Source: Niastella sp966211305
GTDB taxonomy: Bacteria; Bacteroidota; Bacteroidia; Chitinophagales; Chitinophagaceae
Assembly (NCBI GenBank): GCA_966211305.1
Contig: CBIHPC010000007.1
Coordinates: 1-64,000 of the forward strand
Direction of reading: 5' to 3'
Length of the DNA stretch: 64,000 bases
Shown here: piece after piece, positions 50,580 to 60,061 of the stretch
How the letters are laid out: each line of letters opens with the position of its first letter
How positions within the stretch are numbered: the first letter of the stretch is position 1
Made by a program: the position numbers and the translations under genes
The notes under the pieces: generated by a model
Databases searched by the model: none
The model's input: only the letters and a program-made list of their open reading frames with translations
Told to the model about the DNA's origin: nothing

Positions 50580-53546
50580 TTATTCTTTAATGATCCTTAA
50601 GTTAGTACGTCCCTGATCTTTATCGATAATGATCACCTGGTAAATGCCCCGCGTGAACTTTTGCAGGTTCAACACTTTTGTGTTGCCGTTTACCTGTTGG
50701 GTAAGTACCTGTTTCCCATTCATATCATACATGATTATCGTATGTGCATGCTGTAACCCGGTTATCGTTAATTTTCCCGAAACAGGATTGGGGAAAGCTT
50801 TGATACCCCTTGCCGGTAATTCATCGGGTGAAGTAACCACCCTGTCTGTTTGTGTAGCCGCTTTCGTGAGTATGGCCGGTTGTTGAATGCCGTAGATGCG
50901 CAACTCGGCAACCTGGAAGATGGAGCCGGCCTTACAGTTAAAGTTGACCTGGTAGTATTTATAGGCCGCCGTATTGTTGAATACATATACTTTTTCCTGC
51001 GCCCGGCCGCTGAAAAATTCATTCGACACGGTATGCAACGTTACCCAGTTGACACTGTCCAGGGAAGCCTGTAACGTCCAGCTTTCAGGATCCCTGTCAG
51101 GCGCATCATTACCCGATACGATGCTGTAGCCTTTCGGCACCCAGGTATTGGCCGCGCTGTAACGCACCCAGGTTGAACAATTAAAGGTCAGGTATTTGGT
51201 AGCATTGTTGTTATCGATCACTTTGGTATAATCTTCATTGGCCGGAGAACCGGTCATATGCTGCGCCTGAATTAAGCCGCCGTCATCGGTAATATCTGTA
51301 GTGCCCACCAGTATGGGCGTCCACAAATTGGTTTCCCACACACCTCTTCCGTAGGTGGCTACCCGAAGTTTGCCTGAAGATTTCTGGATCTCCACTTCGT
51401 TCACGGCAACCAGTGGCAGCCCGCTGGCATGCTCTACCCAGTTGGTATCGACATTATCGCGATAATACACACCCACGTTCATACCTACATAAATACTTTC
51501 GGAAGGATTGTTGTCTACAACGATCGACCGGGCAACCAGGGCCGGCAATCCGGCAGAAATATTGGTGAGCGTTGTGCCTCTGTCGGTGGATACAAAAACC
51601 CGGTTGGTAGTGCTGTTAAGGGCCAGGTAGATCTTTGAAGGGTTCACCTGGCTTACATAAATGGCATTGATCGATGCAGGGGCCGTTACCGAATCCCAGG
51701 TAGCACCGCCGTTGTTGGTGCGGAATAATTTAGCGCCTGCAGACCCGTAAATATAATTCGTATCGCCGGGCGCCACCGCCAGGCAATTCATTTTGGTGTT
51801 TATTATGGTGCCCGAAATCCTGGTCCAGTTGGTACCGCCATTCACCGATCTGTAAATGCCCGTCCACCCACCGTAAACGGTATTGTGATTTGCGGGATGC
51901 ATCACCAGCGGCGTTATCCAGTTGCCACTTGAAGGCTGCGTAAGATTGCTGCGCGACTGACCGGCATTGGTTGTTTTATAGATAGCCCCGTTTTGAGAGG
52001 TACCGATAGCGATATTCGCATTGGTGGGACTGATGATGCAATCCATGCCATCGGCGCCCAGCCAGTCTTTCCAGCTGCTGTCTGTTCTTCTGAAAGAAGA
52101 ACCGTTATCCTGCGCACCGCCGGTGATCACATCGGGATCAGTTTTGGAACAGGCTATGCGGTAGAACTGCCTGATGCCCAACCCGGCTGAAAGATCGATC
52201 CAGTCGCCGCCATTATTATTGCTTTTGTAGATCCCGCCATCGCTGCCGGAGTAAATGGTGGGGCCGATCCATTCGAGGGCATGTACATCGGCATGGTTAT
52301 ACCCTACTGAGTTCGGATAACTCCATGCGGTTTGCGCCACGAAGGAAGTACCGCCATTGGTCGATTTCCAGCAAATTATACCTGCGATCATCACCTCATT
52401 GATATTGACAGGATTTACACAGATAGCCATATCATACGTGGCCTGACCACCTGTACCGGTACCTGTTGTTTCATAACCGAAATAATTGGTACCGCCGGCA
52501 GCATTGCCTGTAACCGTGGTAACAAATGTCTGGCCGGCGTTGGTAGATCTGTACATTTTACCAAATGAGCTGCCATTGGCCTGCACAACATATACAACAG
52601 CAGGATCGGCAGGCGATACGCCGATCAATGATCTTCCCACGTTGGTGATACCGTTAGCCACGGTAACGGCCGTCCAGGTAACGCCATTGTCGACAGACAG
52701 CCAAAAACAGCTGGTACCGCCCGAACCGGATGTATACATAATATCAGGATCGGTTGGGTGGAACTCAATATCTTCTTTTGATTCGGTGTGCACCTGCGTC
52801 CAGGTAGAACCACCATTTGTTGAACGGAAGATGCCGTTATTGGCGGTGGCAAATACGATGGAACTATTGGCAGGATGCACCACAACTTTCCTGGTAGTGG
52901 AGGGGCCCGAACCTGTTGCCGCCCAGGTAACGCCCGCATTGGTTGATTTAATAACGCCTCCGCCCTGCACTGCGGCATAAACAACACTTTGGTTCAAAGG
53001 GTCGATGCATAAATTGAAAATGTTCATCCAGGCCGGGGAGGTAAAATCAACGAGCGGGGTCCATGAAGCTCCGCTGTTGGTGCTTTTCCAGATACCACCG
53101 CCGGGCGAGCTTACATAAATTACGGCATGGTTTGAAGGGTGAATGGCTACTGAGGTAATTCTGCCCACACCGGGGTTCCAGCCGCTGGTATAGGTCCAGT
53201 TTTGCGGGCCCAGTTCAGTCCAGGTACCAAAAGTACCTCTTGCAGATGGATCTGACTGCCGGGTTCTCATCGATTCCTTCGCCGCTTTGTAGCGCGCCGC
53301 TTCCGTTTCGGCATTGATAAAGAAACCCTTTTCATCGGTGTGAAACTTTCTTTCATATAGCCAGCGCTGGTATTGTTTGTAACCGGTTCCCCTGCCGGTA
53401 CCCACGCTGTCGAAGTAACGATTGGCGATGCGTTCAATATCGCCGAGCCGCAGATCTGTGCGCTCCATTAAAGTGAAGATATCTGTTTGGGAGCTGGCGG
53501 TAAGGCATAGCACCGCCAGTAAGAAGGACAAGGTCGGTTTTCTCAT
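50580..53546 (-). CDS. T9SS-secreted BNR-repeat protein with discoidin-like domain
   Basis: A secreted protein of 988 residues. After the signal peptide (LSFLLAVLCLTASSQ) come many BNR/sialidase-type or VPS10-like repeats (about 110-700) of the form WKSTNSGASWTPL, FRSTNGGSTWTQV and YRSVNGGTNWTRI, expected to fold as two propellers. A discoidin-like (F5/8 type C) domain follows at about 745-890 (NNNATKYLTFNCSTWVRYS, DRDPESWTLQASLDSVNW, YYQVNFNCKAG). The T9SS sorting domain is at the end (AFPNPVSGKLTITGL, then IRIIKE). No catalytic Asp-box triad is visible, so binding rather than cleavage is likely. Confidence 0.9.
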   Translation of the reverse strand: MRKPTLSFLLAVLCLTASSQTDIFTLMERTDLRLGDIERIANRYFDSVGTGRGTGYKQYQRWLYERKFHTDEKGFFINAETEAARYKAAKESMRTRQSDPSARGTFGTWTELGPQNWTYTSGWNPGVGRITSVAIHPSNHAVIYVSSPGGGIWKSTNSGASWTPLVDFTSPAWMNIFNLCIDPLNQSVVYAAVQGGGVIKSTNAGVTWAATGSGPSTTRKVVVHPANSSIVFATANNGIFRSTNGGSTWTQVHTESKEDIEFHPTDPDIMYTSGSGGTSCFWLSVDNGVTWTAVTVANGITNVGRSLIGVSPADPAVVYVVQANGSSFGKMYRSTNAGQTFVTTVTGNAAGGTNYFGYETTGTGTGGQATYDMAICVNPVNINEVMIAGIICWKSTNGGTSFVAQTAWSYPNSVGYNHADVHALEWIGPTIYSGSDGGIYKSNNNGGDWIDLSAGLGIRQFYRIACSKTDPDVITGGAQDNGSSFRRTDSSWKDWLGADGMDCIISPTNANIAIGTSQNGAIYKTTNAGQSRSNLTQPSSGNWITPLVMHPANHNTVYGGWTGIYRSVNGGTNWTRISGTIINTKMNCLAVAPGDTNYIYGSAGAKLFRTNNGGATWDSVTAPASINAIYVSQVNPSKIYLALNSTTNRVFVSTDRGTTLTNISAGLPALVARSIVVDNNPSESIYVGMNVGVYYRDNVDTNWVEHASGLPLVAVNEVEIQKSSGKLRVATYGRGVWETNLWTPILVGTTDITDDGGLIQAQHMTGSPANEDYTKVIDNNNATKYLTFNCSTWVRYSAANTWVPKGYSIVSGNDAPDRDPESWTLQASLDSVNWVTLHTVSNEFFSGRAQEKVYVFNNTAAYKYYQVNFNCKAGSIFQVAELRIYGIQQPAILTKAATQTDRVVTSPDELPARGIKAFPNPVSGKLTITGLQHAHTIIMYDMNGKQVLTQQVNGNTKVLNLQKFTRGIYQVIIIDKDQGRTNLRIIKE

Positions 53547-53639
53547 ATAAGGTTTGTTTGCACTAAATGTACTAACAAAGACTTATAAACGAACCTGCTA
53601 AAAATATTCAGCTAAAAATAGATATTCACAATTCTATCA

Positions 53640-54839
53640 TCAGAAATTCAACTGTGCCTGCAGCCGCAGCAGGTTGCCTTTCTGATCATTGTTCTCATTG
53701 ATAAAATCGGCTGTGCGGCGGTGCGAGATGGTATACATGGCCACCAGCTCAAAATATTTTGAGGGCTGCCATTCCAGCCCAACTTCATACTCGCGCACTA
53801 AATAGGCTCTTGCATCCTGTTCGAACTTTTTACCGCCGTCGTAATAATGAAAACGGCTGAAAGGAATGAAAACCTGCTGGCCGATCTTCTTCCGGAACGA
53901 GGCCATCACATAACCGCCCTGTAAGCTTTTATGCACAATGGAGTCCAGTGCCGGATCATACTGCGGGCCGCGACCTATATTGTATTCAGCCTGAAAACCG
54001 AATGGCTGCGGGTAAAGAATAAAACTGGCCGCTACGCGCTTATCTTCATACGTACGGTCATCTTCGATCTTTACCTTACCCGATAAATGCCTGTCGGTAA
54101 GCGTGAACATGCCGCTATATGCCTGTATACCGGCTTCTATGATCTGTTTTTTGAATGCGAAAGGATATGACAATCTTGCTACCACATGCATGTCATCGTT
54201 CTTTTCGGGACGGTTAGCGCCCTGGCCGTTGAGCACCCCAAAAGCCGCCACGCCATAGTCGCCGGAGCCTTTTAACCCTTCGCTTACAAGCCAGGCAAAC
54301 CGGGTTCTGATTTTTGCAGGTGCATAATAAAAGTAAGCACCCAGATCGCGTTCGTTTACAAAAGCGCTGTTGATGCCATCGCTTCTGTCGAGCGGCATGC
54401 GGTTCGAGCTTGACTGCATAGCCTCGAAGCCATAGGGTATCTTGCTTTGTCCGAGCCGCACCCGGTATTCCCGTTTTTCATCGAATGACACGTCAATATA
54501 GGCGTCCCTTATCTGGCCGAAGTGCAGGTCATCTGAAGAAGGAGAAGCCGCGAAATCGGGTTGGAAATAGAAATACACGTGATTATTGAGCTGTCCGCTC
54601 AGGATTATTCGGGCGCGGCGCATCGACATACCGCCGTTTTTGCCAATTGACTTATCGCCCTGGTCATTTTTCAGCTCCGGATTGGTTTCCAGCAGCCTGT
54701 TGTACCTGACTTGCACATAACCCCTCATATTGATGCGCTTATACCAGGGATTATTCTTTTTTTTATCAGCAGTTGAGTCGCTCGATTGGCCCCAGACAAG
54801 TGAGGGTATTGCCAGCAATACTACAATGATTTTATTCAT
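53640..54839 (-). CDS. OprO/OprP-type porin
   Basis: A 399-residue outer-membrane porin resembling phosphate-selective porins O/P. The signal peptide is VVLLAIPSLVWG, followed by a barrel with RGYVQVRYNRLLETNPEL, HVYFYFQPDFAASPSSDDLH, VSFDEKREYRVRLGQSKIPYG and a C-terminal LRLQAQLNF. The internal loops resemble those of OprO/P but I cannot confirm phosphate residues. ATG 54839 starts the signal. Upstream is an 11-bp inverted repeat containing TTAACAA, so phosphate-starvation control is possible but unproven. Confidence 0.85.
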   Translation of the reverse strand: MNKIIVVLLAIPSLVWGQSSDSTADKKKNNPWYKRINMRGYVQVRYNRLLETNPELKNDQGDKSIGKNGGMSMRRARIILSGQLNNHVYFYFQPDFAASPSSDDLHFGQIRDAYIDVSFDEKREYRVRLGQSKIPYGFEAMQSSSNRMPLDRSDGINSAFVNERDLGAYFYYAPAKIRTRFAWLVSEGLKGSGDYGVAAFGVLNGQGANRPEKNDDMHVVARLSYPFAFKKQIIEAGIQAYSGMFTLTDRHLSGKVKIEDDRTYEDKRVAASFILYPQPFGFQAEYNIGRGPQYDPALDSIVHKSLQGGYVMASFRKKIGQQVFIPFSRFHYYDGGKKFEQDARAYLVREYEVGLEWQPSKYFELVAMYTISHRRTADFINENNDQKGNLLRLQAQLNF

Positions 54840-54856
54840 TGTTAATTTTTGATGAA

Positions 54857-54920
54857 CAAATTGTTAACTGGGCGCAAAAGTAAGGGGCCTTTTAATTGAT
54901 AACATTCGCTTAACAATTTG
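54857..54920. promoter_or_regulatory. Inverted repeat upstream of the porin gene
   Basis: CAAATTGTTAA (54857-54867) and TTAACAATTTG (54910-54920) are exact inverted arms with a 42-bp spacer, 18 bp upstream of ATG 54839. A minus-strand TACTTTTG (54882-54875) between them is a -7 candidate. TTAACA resembles PhoP-type Pho boxes of other phyla, so phosphate control is a weak inference. Confidence 0.35.
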
Positions 54921-55063
54921 ATAATATTGGAACCCATGGGTGCCGGATTGCTGTAAACAAGGCTATTTCCCTTGAGTTTCATTGAAAATGAACCGGCTGG
55001 CATAATTGTTCAAAAGACGATGACAAAAAATGCGCCACCCGGGATCAGGACTATAAATAAAAA

Positions 55064-55081
55064 AACTCCCATCCGGGAGTT
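55064..55081 (-). terminator. Terminator of the FabH-like gene
   Basis: On the minus strand AACTCCC pairs with GGGAGTT around a 4-nt loop (55081-55075 and 55070-55064), followed by a T-rich run (TTTTTTATTT). It lies 31 bp beyond the FabH-like stop. Confidence 0.8.
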
Positions 55082-55111
55082 AATGTATTTGCCACAATAT
55101 GATTGTTCTAT

Positions 55112-56188
55112 TTATACAAGCTGATAACAAACCGCATTTATATTCATACCTGCGCCCACTGAGGCAAACAACACTACATCACCGGGTACAAGGGCGTGAT
55201 CAGGCAACTCATTTTTACGAACCAGGTCATACAAGGTAGGAATGGTGGCAACCGAACTGTTACCCAGCCAGTGAATGGTCATTGGCATAATATGCTCGGG
55301 CGCCTTCTGAATACCATACAGGCTATAAAAGGCTTTAATTATGGCTTCATCCATTTTTTCGTTCGCCTGGTGAATGAATACCTTTTTTAAACGATCGATA
55401 GAAACACCGCTTTTTTCGAGGCAGTGCTTCATTTCCTGCGGAACATGTTTTAAGGCGTATTCATATACTTTACGGCCTTTCATTTTTATATAGCAGGTAT
55501 TATCTTCCGCTTCGGAAAAATACGAAGGGCCAAAATTTATATAATCAACTTCATCGGCACAATCAGATCGCGAAGCAGCCCCTAAGATCCCTGCAGGCTC
55601 ATCCCCCACTTCTTTATATTCAACGATGCATGCGCCGGCTCCATCTGAAAAGATCATGCTATCCCGGTCGTAGCGGTCTATCACCCGCGATAATGTTTCT
55701 GTGCCGATAATAAGACATGTTTTTGCACTTCCTGCTTTCATTGCTGTTTCGGCCAGTATCAATCCCTGCACCCAACCCGGACAACCAAACAAGATATCAT
55801 ATGCCGTACAATATGGATTGCGTATGCCCAACTTGTGTTTAACCCTGGCGGCAAGTGACGGCACGGCATCTGACTGCACGGTTTTATTTACGACATTCCC
55901 ATAATTGTGGGCCACAATTATCTGATCGATCGATTCGGGATCGATACCGCTATCTTTAATGGCCATACTGGCAGCAAATGCCGCCATATCTGATGCATTT
56001 ATATTTTCGGGAGCATATCTGCGTTCTTCTATCCCTGTAATTTGCCTGAATTTTTCAATTATTTCCGGTGATGGGAGATTGATAGCTTTTTCAGGTTCAC
56101 TATGAAAATTTTCACTGGCAAAATCGCTGTTCTTCTTTATAACCGGGGGAATATAAGAACCTGTACCTGTAATGATTGGTCGTAACAT
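55112..56188 (-). CDS. Beta-ketoacyl-ACP synthase III-like protein
   Basis: A 358-residue thiolase-fold ketosynthase, longer than typical FabH (about 320). The catalytic triad is C136 in DILFGCPGW, H273 in VFIHQANEKM and N310 in HWLGNSSVAT. GTGSYIPP at the start and MIFSDGAGACIVE are FabH-type motifs. It condenses an acyl-CoA with malonyl-ACP or acts in a specialised acyl pathway; the extra N-terminal segment (SENFHSEPEKAINLP) suggests a special branch. ATG 56188 is the start. It is divergent from a class V aminotransferase, a possible partner in a small secondary pathway. Confidence 0.85.
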   Translation of the reverse strand: MLRPIITGTGSYIPPVIKKNSDFASENFHSEPEKAINLPSPEIIEKFRQITGIEERRYAPENINASDMAAFAASMAIKDSGIDPESIDQIIVAHNYGNVVNKTVQSDAVPSLAARVKHKLGIRNPYCTAYDILFGCPGWVQGLILAETAMKAGSAKTCLIIGTETLSRVIDRYDRDSMIFSDGAGACIVEYKEVGDEPAGILGAASRSDCADEVDYINFGPSYFSEAEDNTCYIKMKGRKVYEYALKHVPQEMKHCLEKSGVSIDRLKKVFIHQANEKMDEAIIKAFYSLYGIQKAPEHIMPMTIHWLGNSSVATIPTLYDLVRKNELPDHALVPGDVVLFASVGAGMNINAVCYQLV

Positions 56189-56557
56189 AATTAACAGAAA
56201 ATAAGGACATTAATAAAGGGGTATGCTGTTGGTAATGTAACAGATACCAGGATAAAGGTTTACTATTTTTCCTTCACAAATTTTGAAACAAGGGATCAAG
56301 ATAGGTGCAGGCATGAAAAGTTATGCGAAGATATGCCATTTATGCCGATTATTGGAAAACCGCGCGCAATACTCTCATTTTGAGGTTTTAACAGAAGATG
56401 ACCTGCTATCGAATTCAATACAAACATTCCTTTTTTATGGTCGTTCACCGTTGTCCTCCCCATCTGATACACCTGAAATCCTTCGATCTGCCACTGTTCC
56501 CGTGTTTTCAAATCCCGTTGTTTTGCATGGTATGTGTATCACGCATACAAACTGTTT
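56189..56557. other. Divergent intergenic region
   Basis: About 370 bases between the FabH-like and aminotransferase genes. Short frames occur on both strands (for example 56283 to 56567 and 56511 to 56296), but none matches a family and they overlap each other. I find no exact promoter match or repeat that I can support. Confidence 0.4.
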
Positions 56558-57754
56558 ATGGAAATAAAACCTTTCAATGACGCAGAGATCAGTGCCTTCA
56601 GGGCTGAAACCGCCGGCACCGCCGAACGCATTCACTTTAACAACGCAGGCGCATCCCTGCCGCCTGATGTTGTAGTGAAAACGATGGTAGATTTTCTGCA
56701 TGAGGAAGCGCTGTATGGCGGTTACGAAGTTGAAGCCCGGCACCGCAACCGGCTCGATCATACGCATACGCTGATCGCTGAACTGATCAATTCAAACCCC
56801 GATGAAATTGCCCTCACCGAAAATGCCAGCGCCGCCTGGGATATTGCTTTTAACGGGCTTAACTTTCAACCGGGCGACGAAGTGATCACTTCGGAAATGG
56901 AATATATTTCCAATGTGCTTGGAATGCTGAATGCGCAAAAGTTGTATGGCATCGTCATTAAAACGATCTCCAATGATGCTGAAGGCAATTTTCAAACAGA
57001 TGCCCTGGAAGCCGCCATTACTCCCCGCACGAAACTGATAGCCGTAACACATATTCCCTCTACCGCGGGTAATGTATTGCCGGTAGCCGCCATTGGCGAA
57101 GTGGCCCGCAAATACAATATTGTTTATTTATTGGATGCCTGCCAGTCGGCCGGACAAATTCCCTTAGATGTAGCGGCCATTGGCTGCGATATGCTGGCGG
57201 TAACCGGGCGTAAATACCTGCGCGGGCCACGGGGTTCAGGATTTTTGTATGTTCGCAAAGCAATGCAGGATAAGCTGAAACTAATGTGTTTCGATGGCCG
57301 TACGGTTACCCGTGTAGATCAGCAGGATTTTGTGGTGCGGCCCGATGCGCGGCGTTTTGAATGGTATGAAAAGAATCCTGCCATTGTGTTGGGGTTACAG
57401 AAAGCGGTGGAGTATGCACTGAACACTGGTATAGACCGCATATGGCAACGAGTGCAGCATATAGCGGCATTATTCAGGAAACGACTTAATGAACTGGATG
57501 GAATTGCAGTGCATGACCAGGGCAATGAGTTGTGCGGCATCGTTACTTTTTCTATAACCGGTATGGCGGCAACAGAAGTGAGAGTAAAACTGGCCGCAAA
57601 AAATATCAATGTACATATCGGTCTGGCCAAATCAACACTATACTACATGAACCGCAAAGGGCTCGATAACATCGTACGCGCATCTGTACATTATTACAAT
57701 ACGGAAGAAGAAATAGAACAGGTTTGCCGGGAATTGCGTTCGATCTTTTTATAA
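56558..57754 (+). CDS. Class V aminotransferase (cysteine desulfurase-like)
   Basis: A 398-residue PLP enzyme. FNNAGASLPPD is the N-terminal pocket, LTENASAAWDIAFNG the cofactor-phosphate region, HIPSTAGNVLPV, LLDACQSAGQIPLD (D193) the aspartate that binds pyridine N1, and VTGRKYLRGPRGSGFL the Schiff-base K219. The pattern fits class V fold type I enzymes such as SufS/EgtE-like or cysteine desulfurases, though no active-site Cys loop is evident. ATG 56558 is the start. It is alone on this strand until the heme oxygenase, 217 bp further on. Confidence 0.9.
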   Translation: MEIKPFNDAEISAFRAETAGTAERIHFNNAGASLPPDVVVKTMVDFLHEEALYGGYEVEARHRNRLDHTHTLIAELINSNPDEIALTENASAAWDIAFNGLNFQPGDEVITSEMEYISNVLGMLNAQKLYGIVIKTISNDAEGNFQTDALEAAITPRTKLIAVTHIPSTAGNVLPVAAIGEVARKYNIVYLLDACQSAGQIPLDVAAIGCDMLAVTGRKYLRGPRGSGFLYVRKAMQDKLKLMCFDGRTVTRVDQQDFVVRPDARRFEWYEKNPAIVLGLQKAVEYALNTGIDRIWQRVQHIAALFRKRLNELDGIAVHDQGNELCGIVTFSITGMAATEVRVKLAAKNINVHIGLAKSTLYYMNRKGLDNIVRASVHYYNTEEEIEQVCRELRSIFL

Positions 57755-57875
57755 CTTACTGGTATGAACACGTTAAAAATGGTTCACCATGCTGCACACG
57801 GCTCATGTCCTATCTTCCGCATCTATACATAACCAGCCACACCCGACGCTTTTGTCGTAATTATAAACCGCCATC

Positions 57876-57892
57876 TATGTCGCCACGACATA
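57876..57892. promoter_or_regulatory. Near-palindrome upstream of the heme oxygenase
   Basis: TATGTCG-CCA-CGACATA is a 7-3-7 inverted repeat 80 bp upstream of the GTG start of the heme oxygenase. A related GTCGT element lies at 57853-57857. It may be an operator for the light-sensing operon; there is no direct support. Confidence 0.35.
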
Positions 57893-57971
57893 ATTAAATT
57901 TTCTTTATATATCGCAACATATTACAAAATGATGTGTTCGCCCTATCTTGTGAGGCAAAAAAAATGACGCT

Positions 57972-58559
57972 GTGGAAGACCTCACATTTCCCGAATACAT
58001 AAAATTGCACACAAAGACTGAACACGCCGACCTGGAAAAAAAAGTGGCAGTCATCATCAAAGGAATTCGCAACCGGCAACAATACATACACCTTCTCAGG
58101 ATGTTCCATGGGTACTACCATTCTCTCGAAACTGAAATGGAACAATATTTGAAAAATGAGCGTATCCCCGATATTGAACAACGGCGAAAAGCCAGTGCGC
58201 TTTTGCAGGATATCAGGGACCTTGGCGGGGACAGCCAATGGCAACCAGTACAGGTGGAAACACCGGTGATCGACAGCTATGCACGCGCACTGGGCGCAGC
58301 TTATGTGCTGGAAGGATCGACACTGGGTGGGGTGATCATCGCGAAAATGATCAGGTCGCAGTTGCCGGATCTTCCTGAAGGAAAAGGATTTTCCTTTTTC
58401 AATTGTTATGGGGAACACACATCCGATATGTGGAAGAAATTCCGCACTTATCTGCTTGCACTTACCCGGAAAGAGGATCAGGAAGCAACAGCTGAAACAG
58501 CCAGGCAAACTTTTTTAAAATTCAAAGCATGGATCAACAGGAATGAGCCAGTTTTCTAA
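57972..58559 (+). CDS. bphO: Heme oxygenase, biliverdin-producing
   Basis: A 195-residue heme oxygenase of the bacterial phytochrome-associated group. The proximal heme His is probably H18 in LHTKTEHADLE. YVLEGSTLGGVIIAKMI carries the conserved distal-helix glycines. It opens heme to biliverdin, CO and Fe2+, giving the chromophore for the bacteriophytochrome encoded next. The start is GTG at 57972 with no in-frame ATG nearby. Its stop overlaps the next start by 17 bp, so they are translationally coupled. The redox partner is not encoded nearby. Confidence 0.9.
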   Translation: MEDLTFPEYIKLHTKTEHADLEKKVAVIIKGIRNRQQYIHLLRMFHGYYHSLETEMEQYLKNERIPDIEQRRKASALLQDIRDLGGDSQWQPVQVETPVIDSYARALGAAYVLEGSTLGGVIIAKMIRSQLPDLPEGKGFSFFNCYGEHTSDMWKKFRTYLLALTRKEDQEATAETARQTFLKFKAWINRNEPVF

Positions 58560-60045
58560 ATACGACTCGGAATTTTGCGGTAGTATTCCCATTCACATCA
58601 TCAATACCATACAGGAGTATGGGATCCTGCTTGTGCTCGACCGGCAAACACTCAGCATTGAACAGCTTGGCGAAAACGCCGAAGCCATGTTTCAAACCCC
58701 ATTCAAAAACCTGGCAGGTAAACGCATACAGGATGTGATCGGCACACCCGCCTTCCAGGTACTGCAGGAACACCTTGAAAAAGGGAATGGCAAATACACG
58801 ACACAGTGGGAACTGAACGGTCAACGCTATTACATCCTGTTACATATATACGACCAGATGGTGATCGTGGAAATGGAGAACCAGCCGGCAGAAGGAACTG
58901 AAGCATCCTTCACGGCCCTTTACCAGTCGCTCCGTCATTCGATCGGCAAAATTGAAACGGCAGCCAGTATCCAGGAGGTAGCTGACATTGCCGCCACCGA
59001 ACTGAAAGCGATCAGCGGTTTTGATAAAATAATGATCTATGCATTCGACCGCGACTGGAACGGCAACGTGCTGGCAGAAGCGATGGAACCGGCTATGGAA
59101 TCGTATCTCGGCTTCACCTTCCCGGCATCTGATATTCCCAAACCCGCACGCGACATGTACCAAAAGAACCCTTACCGGTTTATCCCCAACAGGGAATTCA
59201 AACCGGTGAAGTTGTACCCGGTGATCAATCCCATTACCAATTCTTTCCTCGACATGTCGGAATGCAATCTCCGCGGGGTGGCGGCGGTGCATGTGGAATA
59301 CCTCAGGAACATGAACGTTATGGCCTCCATGTCGGTAAGGCTTCTGAAAGACGGCAATTTGTGGGGCCTCATTGCCTGTCATCATAAAACGGCAAGACGC
59401 ATCGACAACCAGCTGTGCACGGTGCTGGAATTGTTGTCGACCGTTATTTCAGCGCGTATCAACCTGCTGCACCACCAGAAATTCCTCGACCTCAGCGCCC
59501 ACATCAACAGCCTGTACACACAGCTTATCGAGAACATTTATCAAAGTAAAGATCTCATTAAAAGCCTGCTGAAAGAACAACCCGGTATAATGGACCTGTT
59601 CGACGCCCAGGGCGTGATAATTACTTATAAGAATAAAACCTGGTCGGCCGGCGAAGTGCCCGATGCCTCCCAACTGGAAGACCTTATGCTTTGGCTTCAC
59701 CTGAAACAGCTGCGCAAGGTTTGGTATACCGACTCGCTATCGGGCATCTATGATATTGCGGCGGAATACCAGGAAATCGCCAGCGGTATCCTCGTGATCC
59801 CCATCCAGGCGGTGCAGGATGAATACGTTATTCTGTTCCGTAAAGAATTCATTCGCACTACCAGTTGGGGCGGCAACCCGGAAGAACGCATATTTTTCGA
59901 CAATGATCCGCGCATCTATCACCCGCGTCACTCTTTTAAACTATGGCAGGAACATGTAAAAGGATTTTCGAAACCCTGGCTGCAGGAAGAAACAATGGCT
60001 GCGGATAACCTGCGCAGCTTCATGTATGAATTGATAAACCCCTAA
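58543..60045 (+). CDS. bphP: Bacteriophytochrome photosensory core (PAS-GAF-PHY) without output domain
   Basis: A 500-residue photoreceptor. The biliverdin-binding Cys is C12 in FCGSIPIHI, equivalent to the usual C-D-x-E-P-I-H-I. The PAS domain is about 12-125, GAF about 137-310 with the chromophore-contact motif FPASDIPKPARDMY (about 195-207) and LIACHHKTA, and PHY about 320-495 with the tongue motifs SWGGNPEE and PRHSFKLWQ (PRxSF). The protein ends after PHY; no histidine kinase or other effector is fused. It detects red/far-red light by biliverdin isomerisation. Output probably passes to the CheB-CheR-kinase protein next to it. Confidence 0.95.
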   Translation: MSQFSKYDSEFCGSIPIHIINTIQEYGILLVLDRQTLSIEQLGENAEAMFQTPFKNLAGKRIQDVIGTPAFQVLQEHLEKGNGKYTTQWELNGQRYYILLHIYDQMVIVEMENQPAEGTEASFTALYQSLRHSIGKIETAASIQEVADIAATELKAISGFDKIMIYAFDRDWNGNVLAEAMEPAMESYLGFTFPASDIPKPARDMYQKNPYRFIPNREFKPVKLYPVINPITNSFLDMSECNLRGVAAVHVEYLRNMNVMASMSVRLLKDGNLWGLIACHHKTARRIDNQLCTVLELLSTVISARINLLHHQKFLDLSAHINSLYTQLIENIYQSKDLIKSLLKEQPGIMDLFDAQGVIITYKNKTWSAGEVPDASQLEDLMLWLHLKQLRKVWYTDSLSGIYDIAAEYQEIASGILVIPIQAVQDEYVILFRKEFIRTTSWGGNPEERIFFDNDPRIYHPRHSFKLWQEHVKGFSKPWLQEETMAADNLRSFMYELINP

Positions 60046-60061
60046 CCACTGGCATAATGAA

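Noticed and set aside
56283..56567. Small genes in the FabH/aminotransferase gap
   Set aside because: Two frames on opposite strands overlap here (the other is 56296-56511); neither shows a domain, membrane segment or family match, and one runs into the aminotransferase start.
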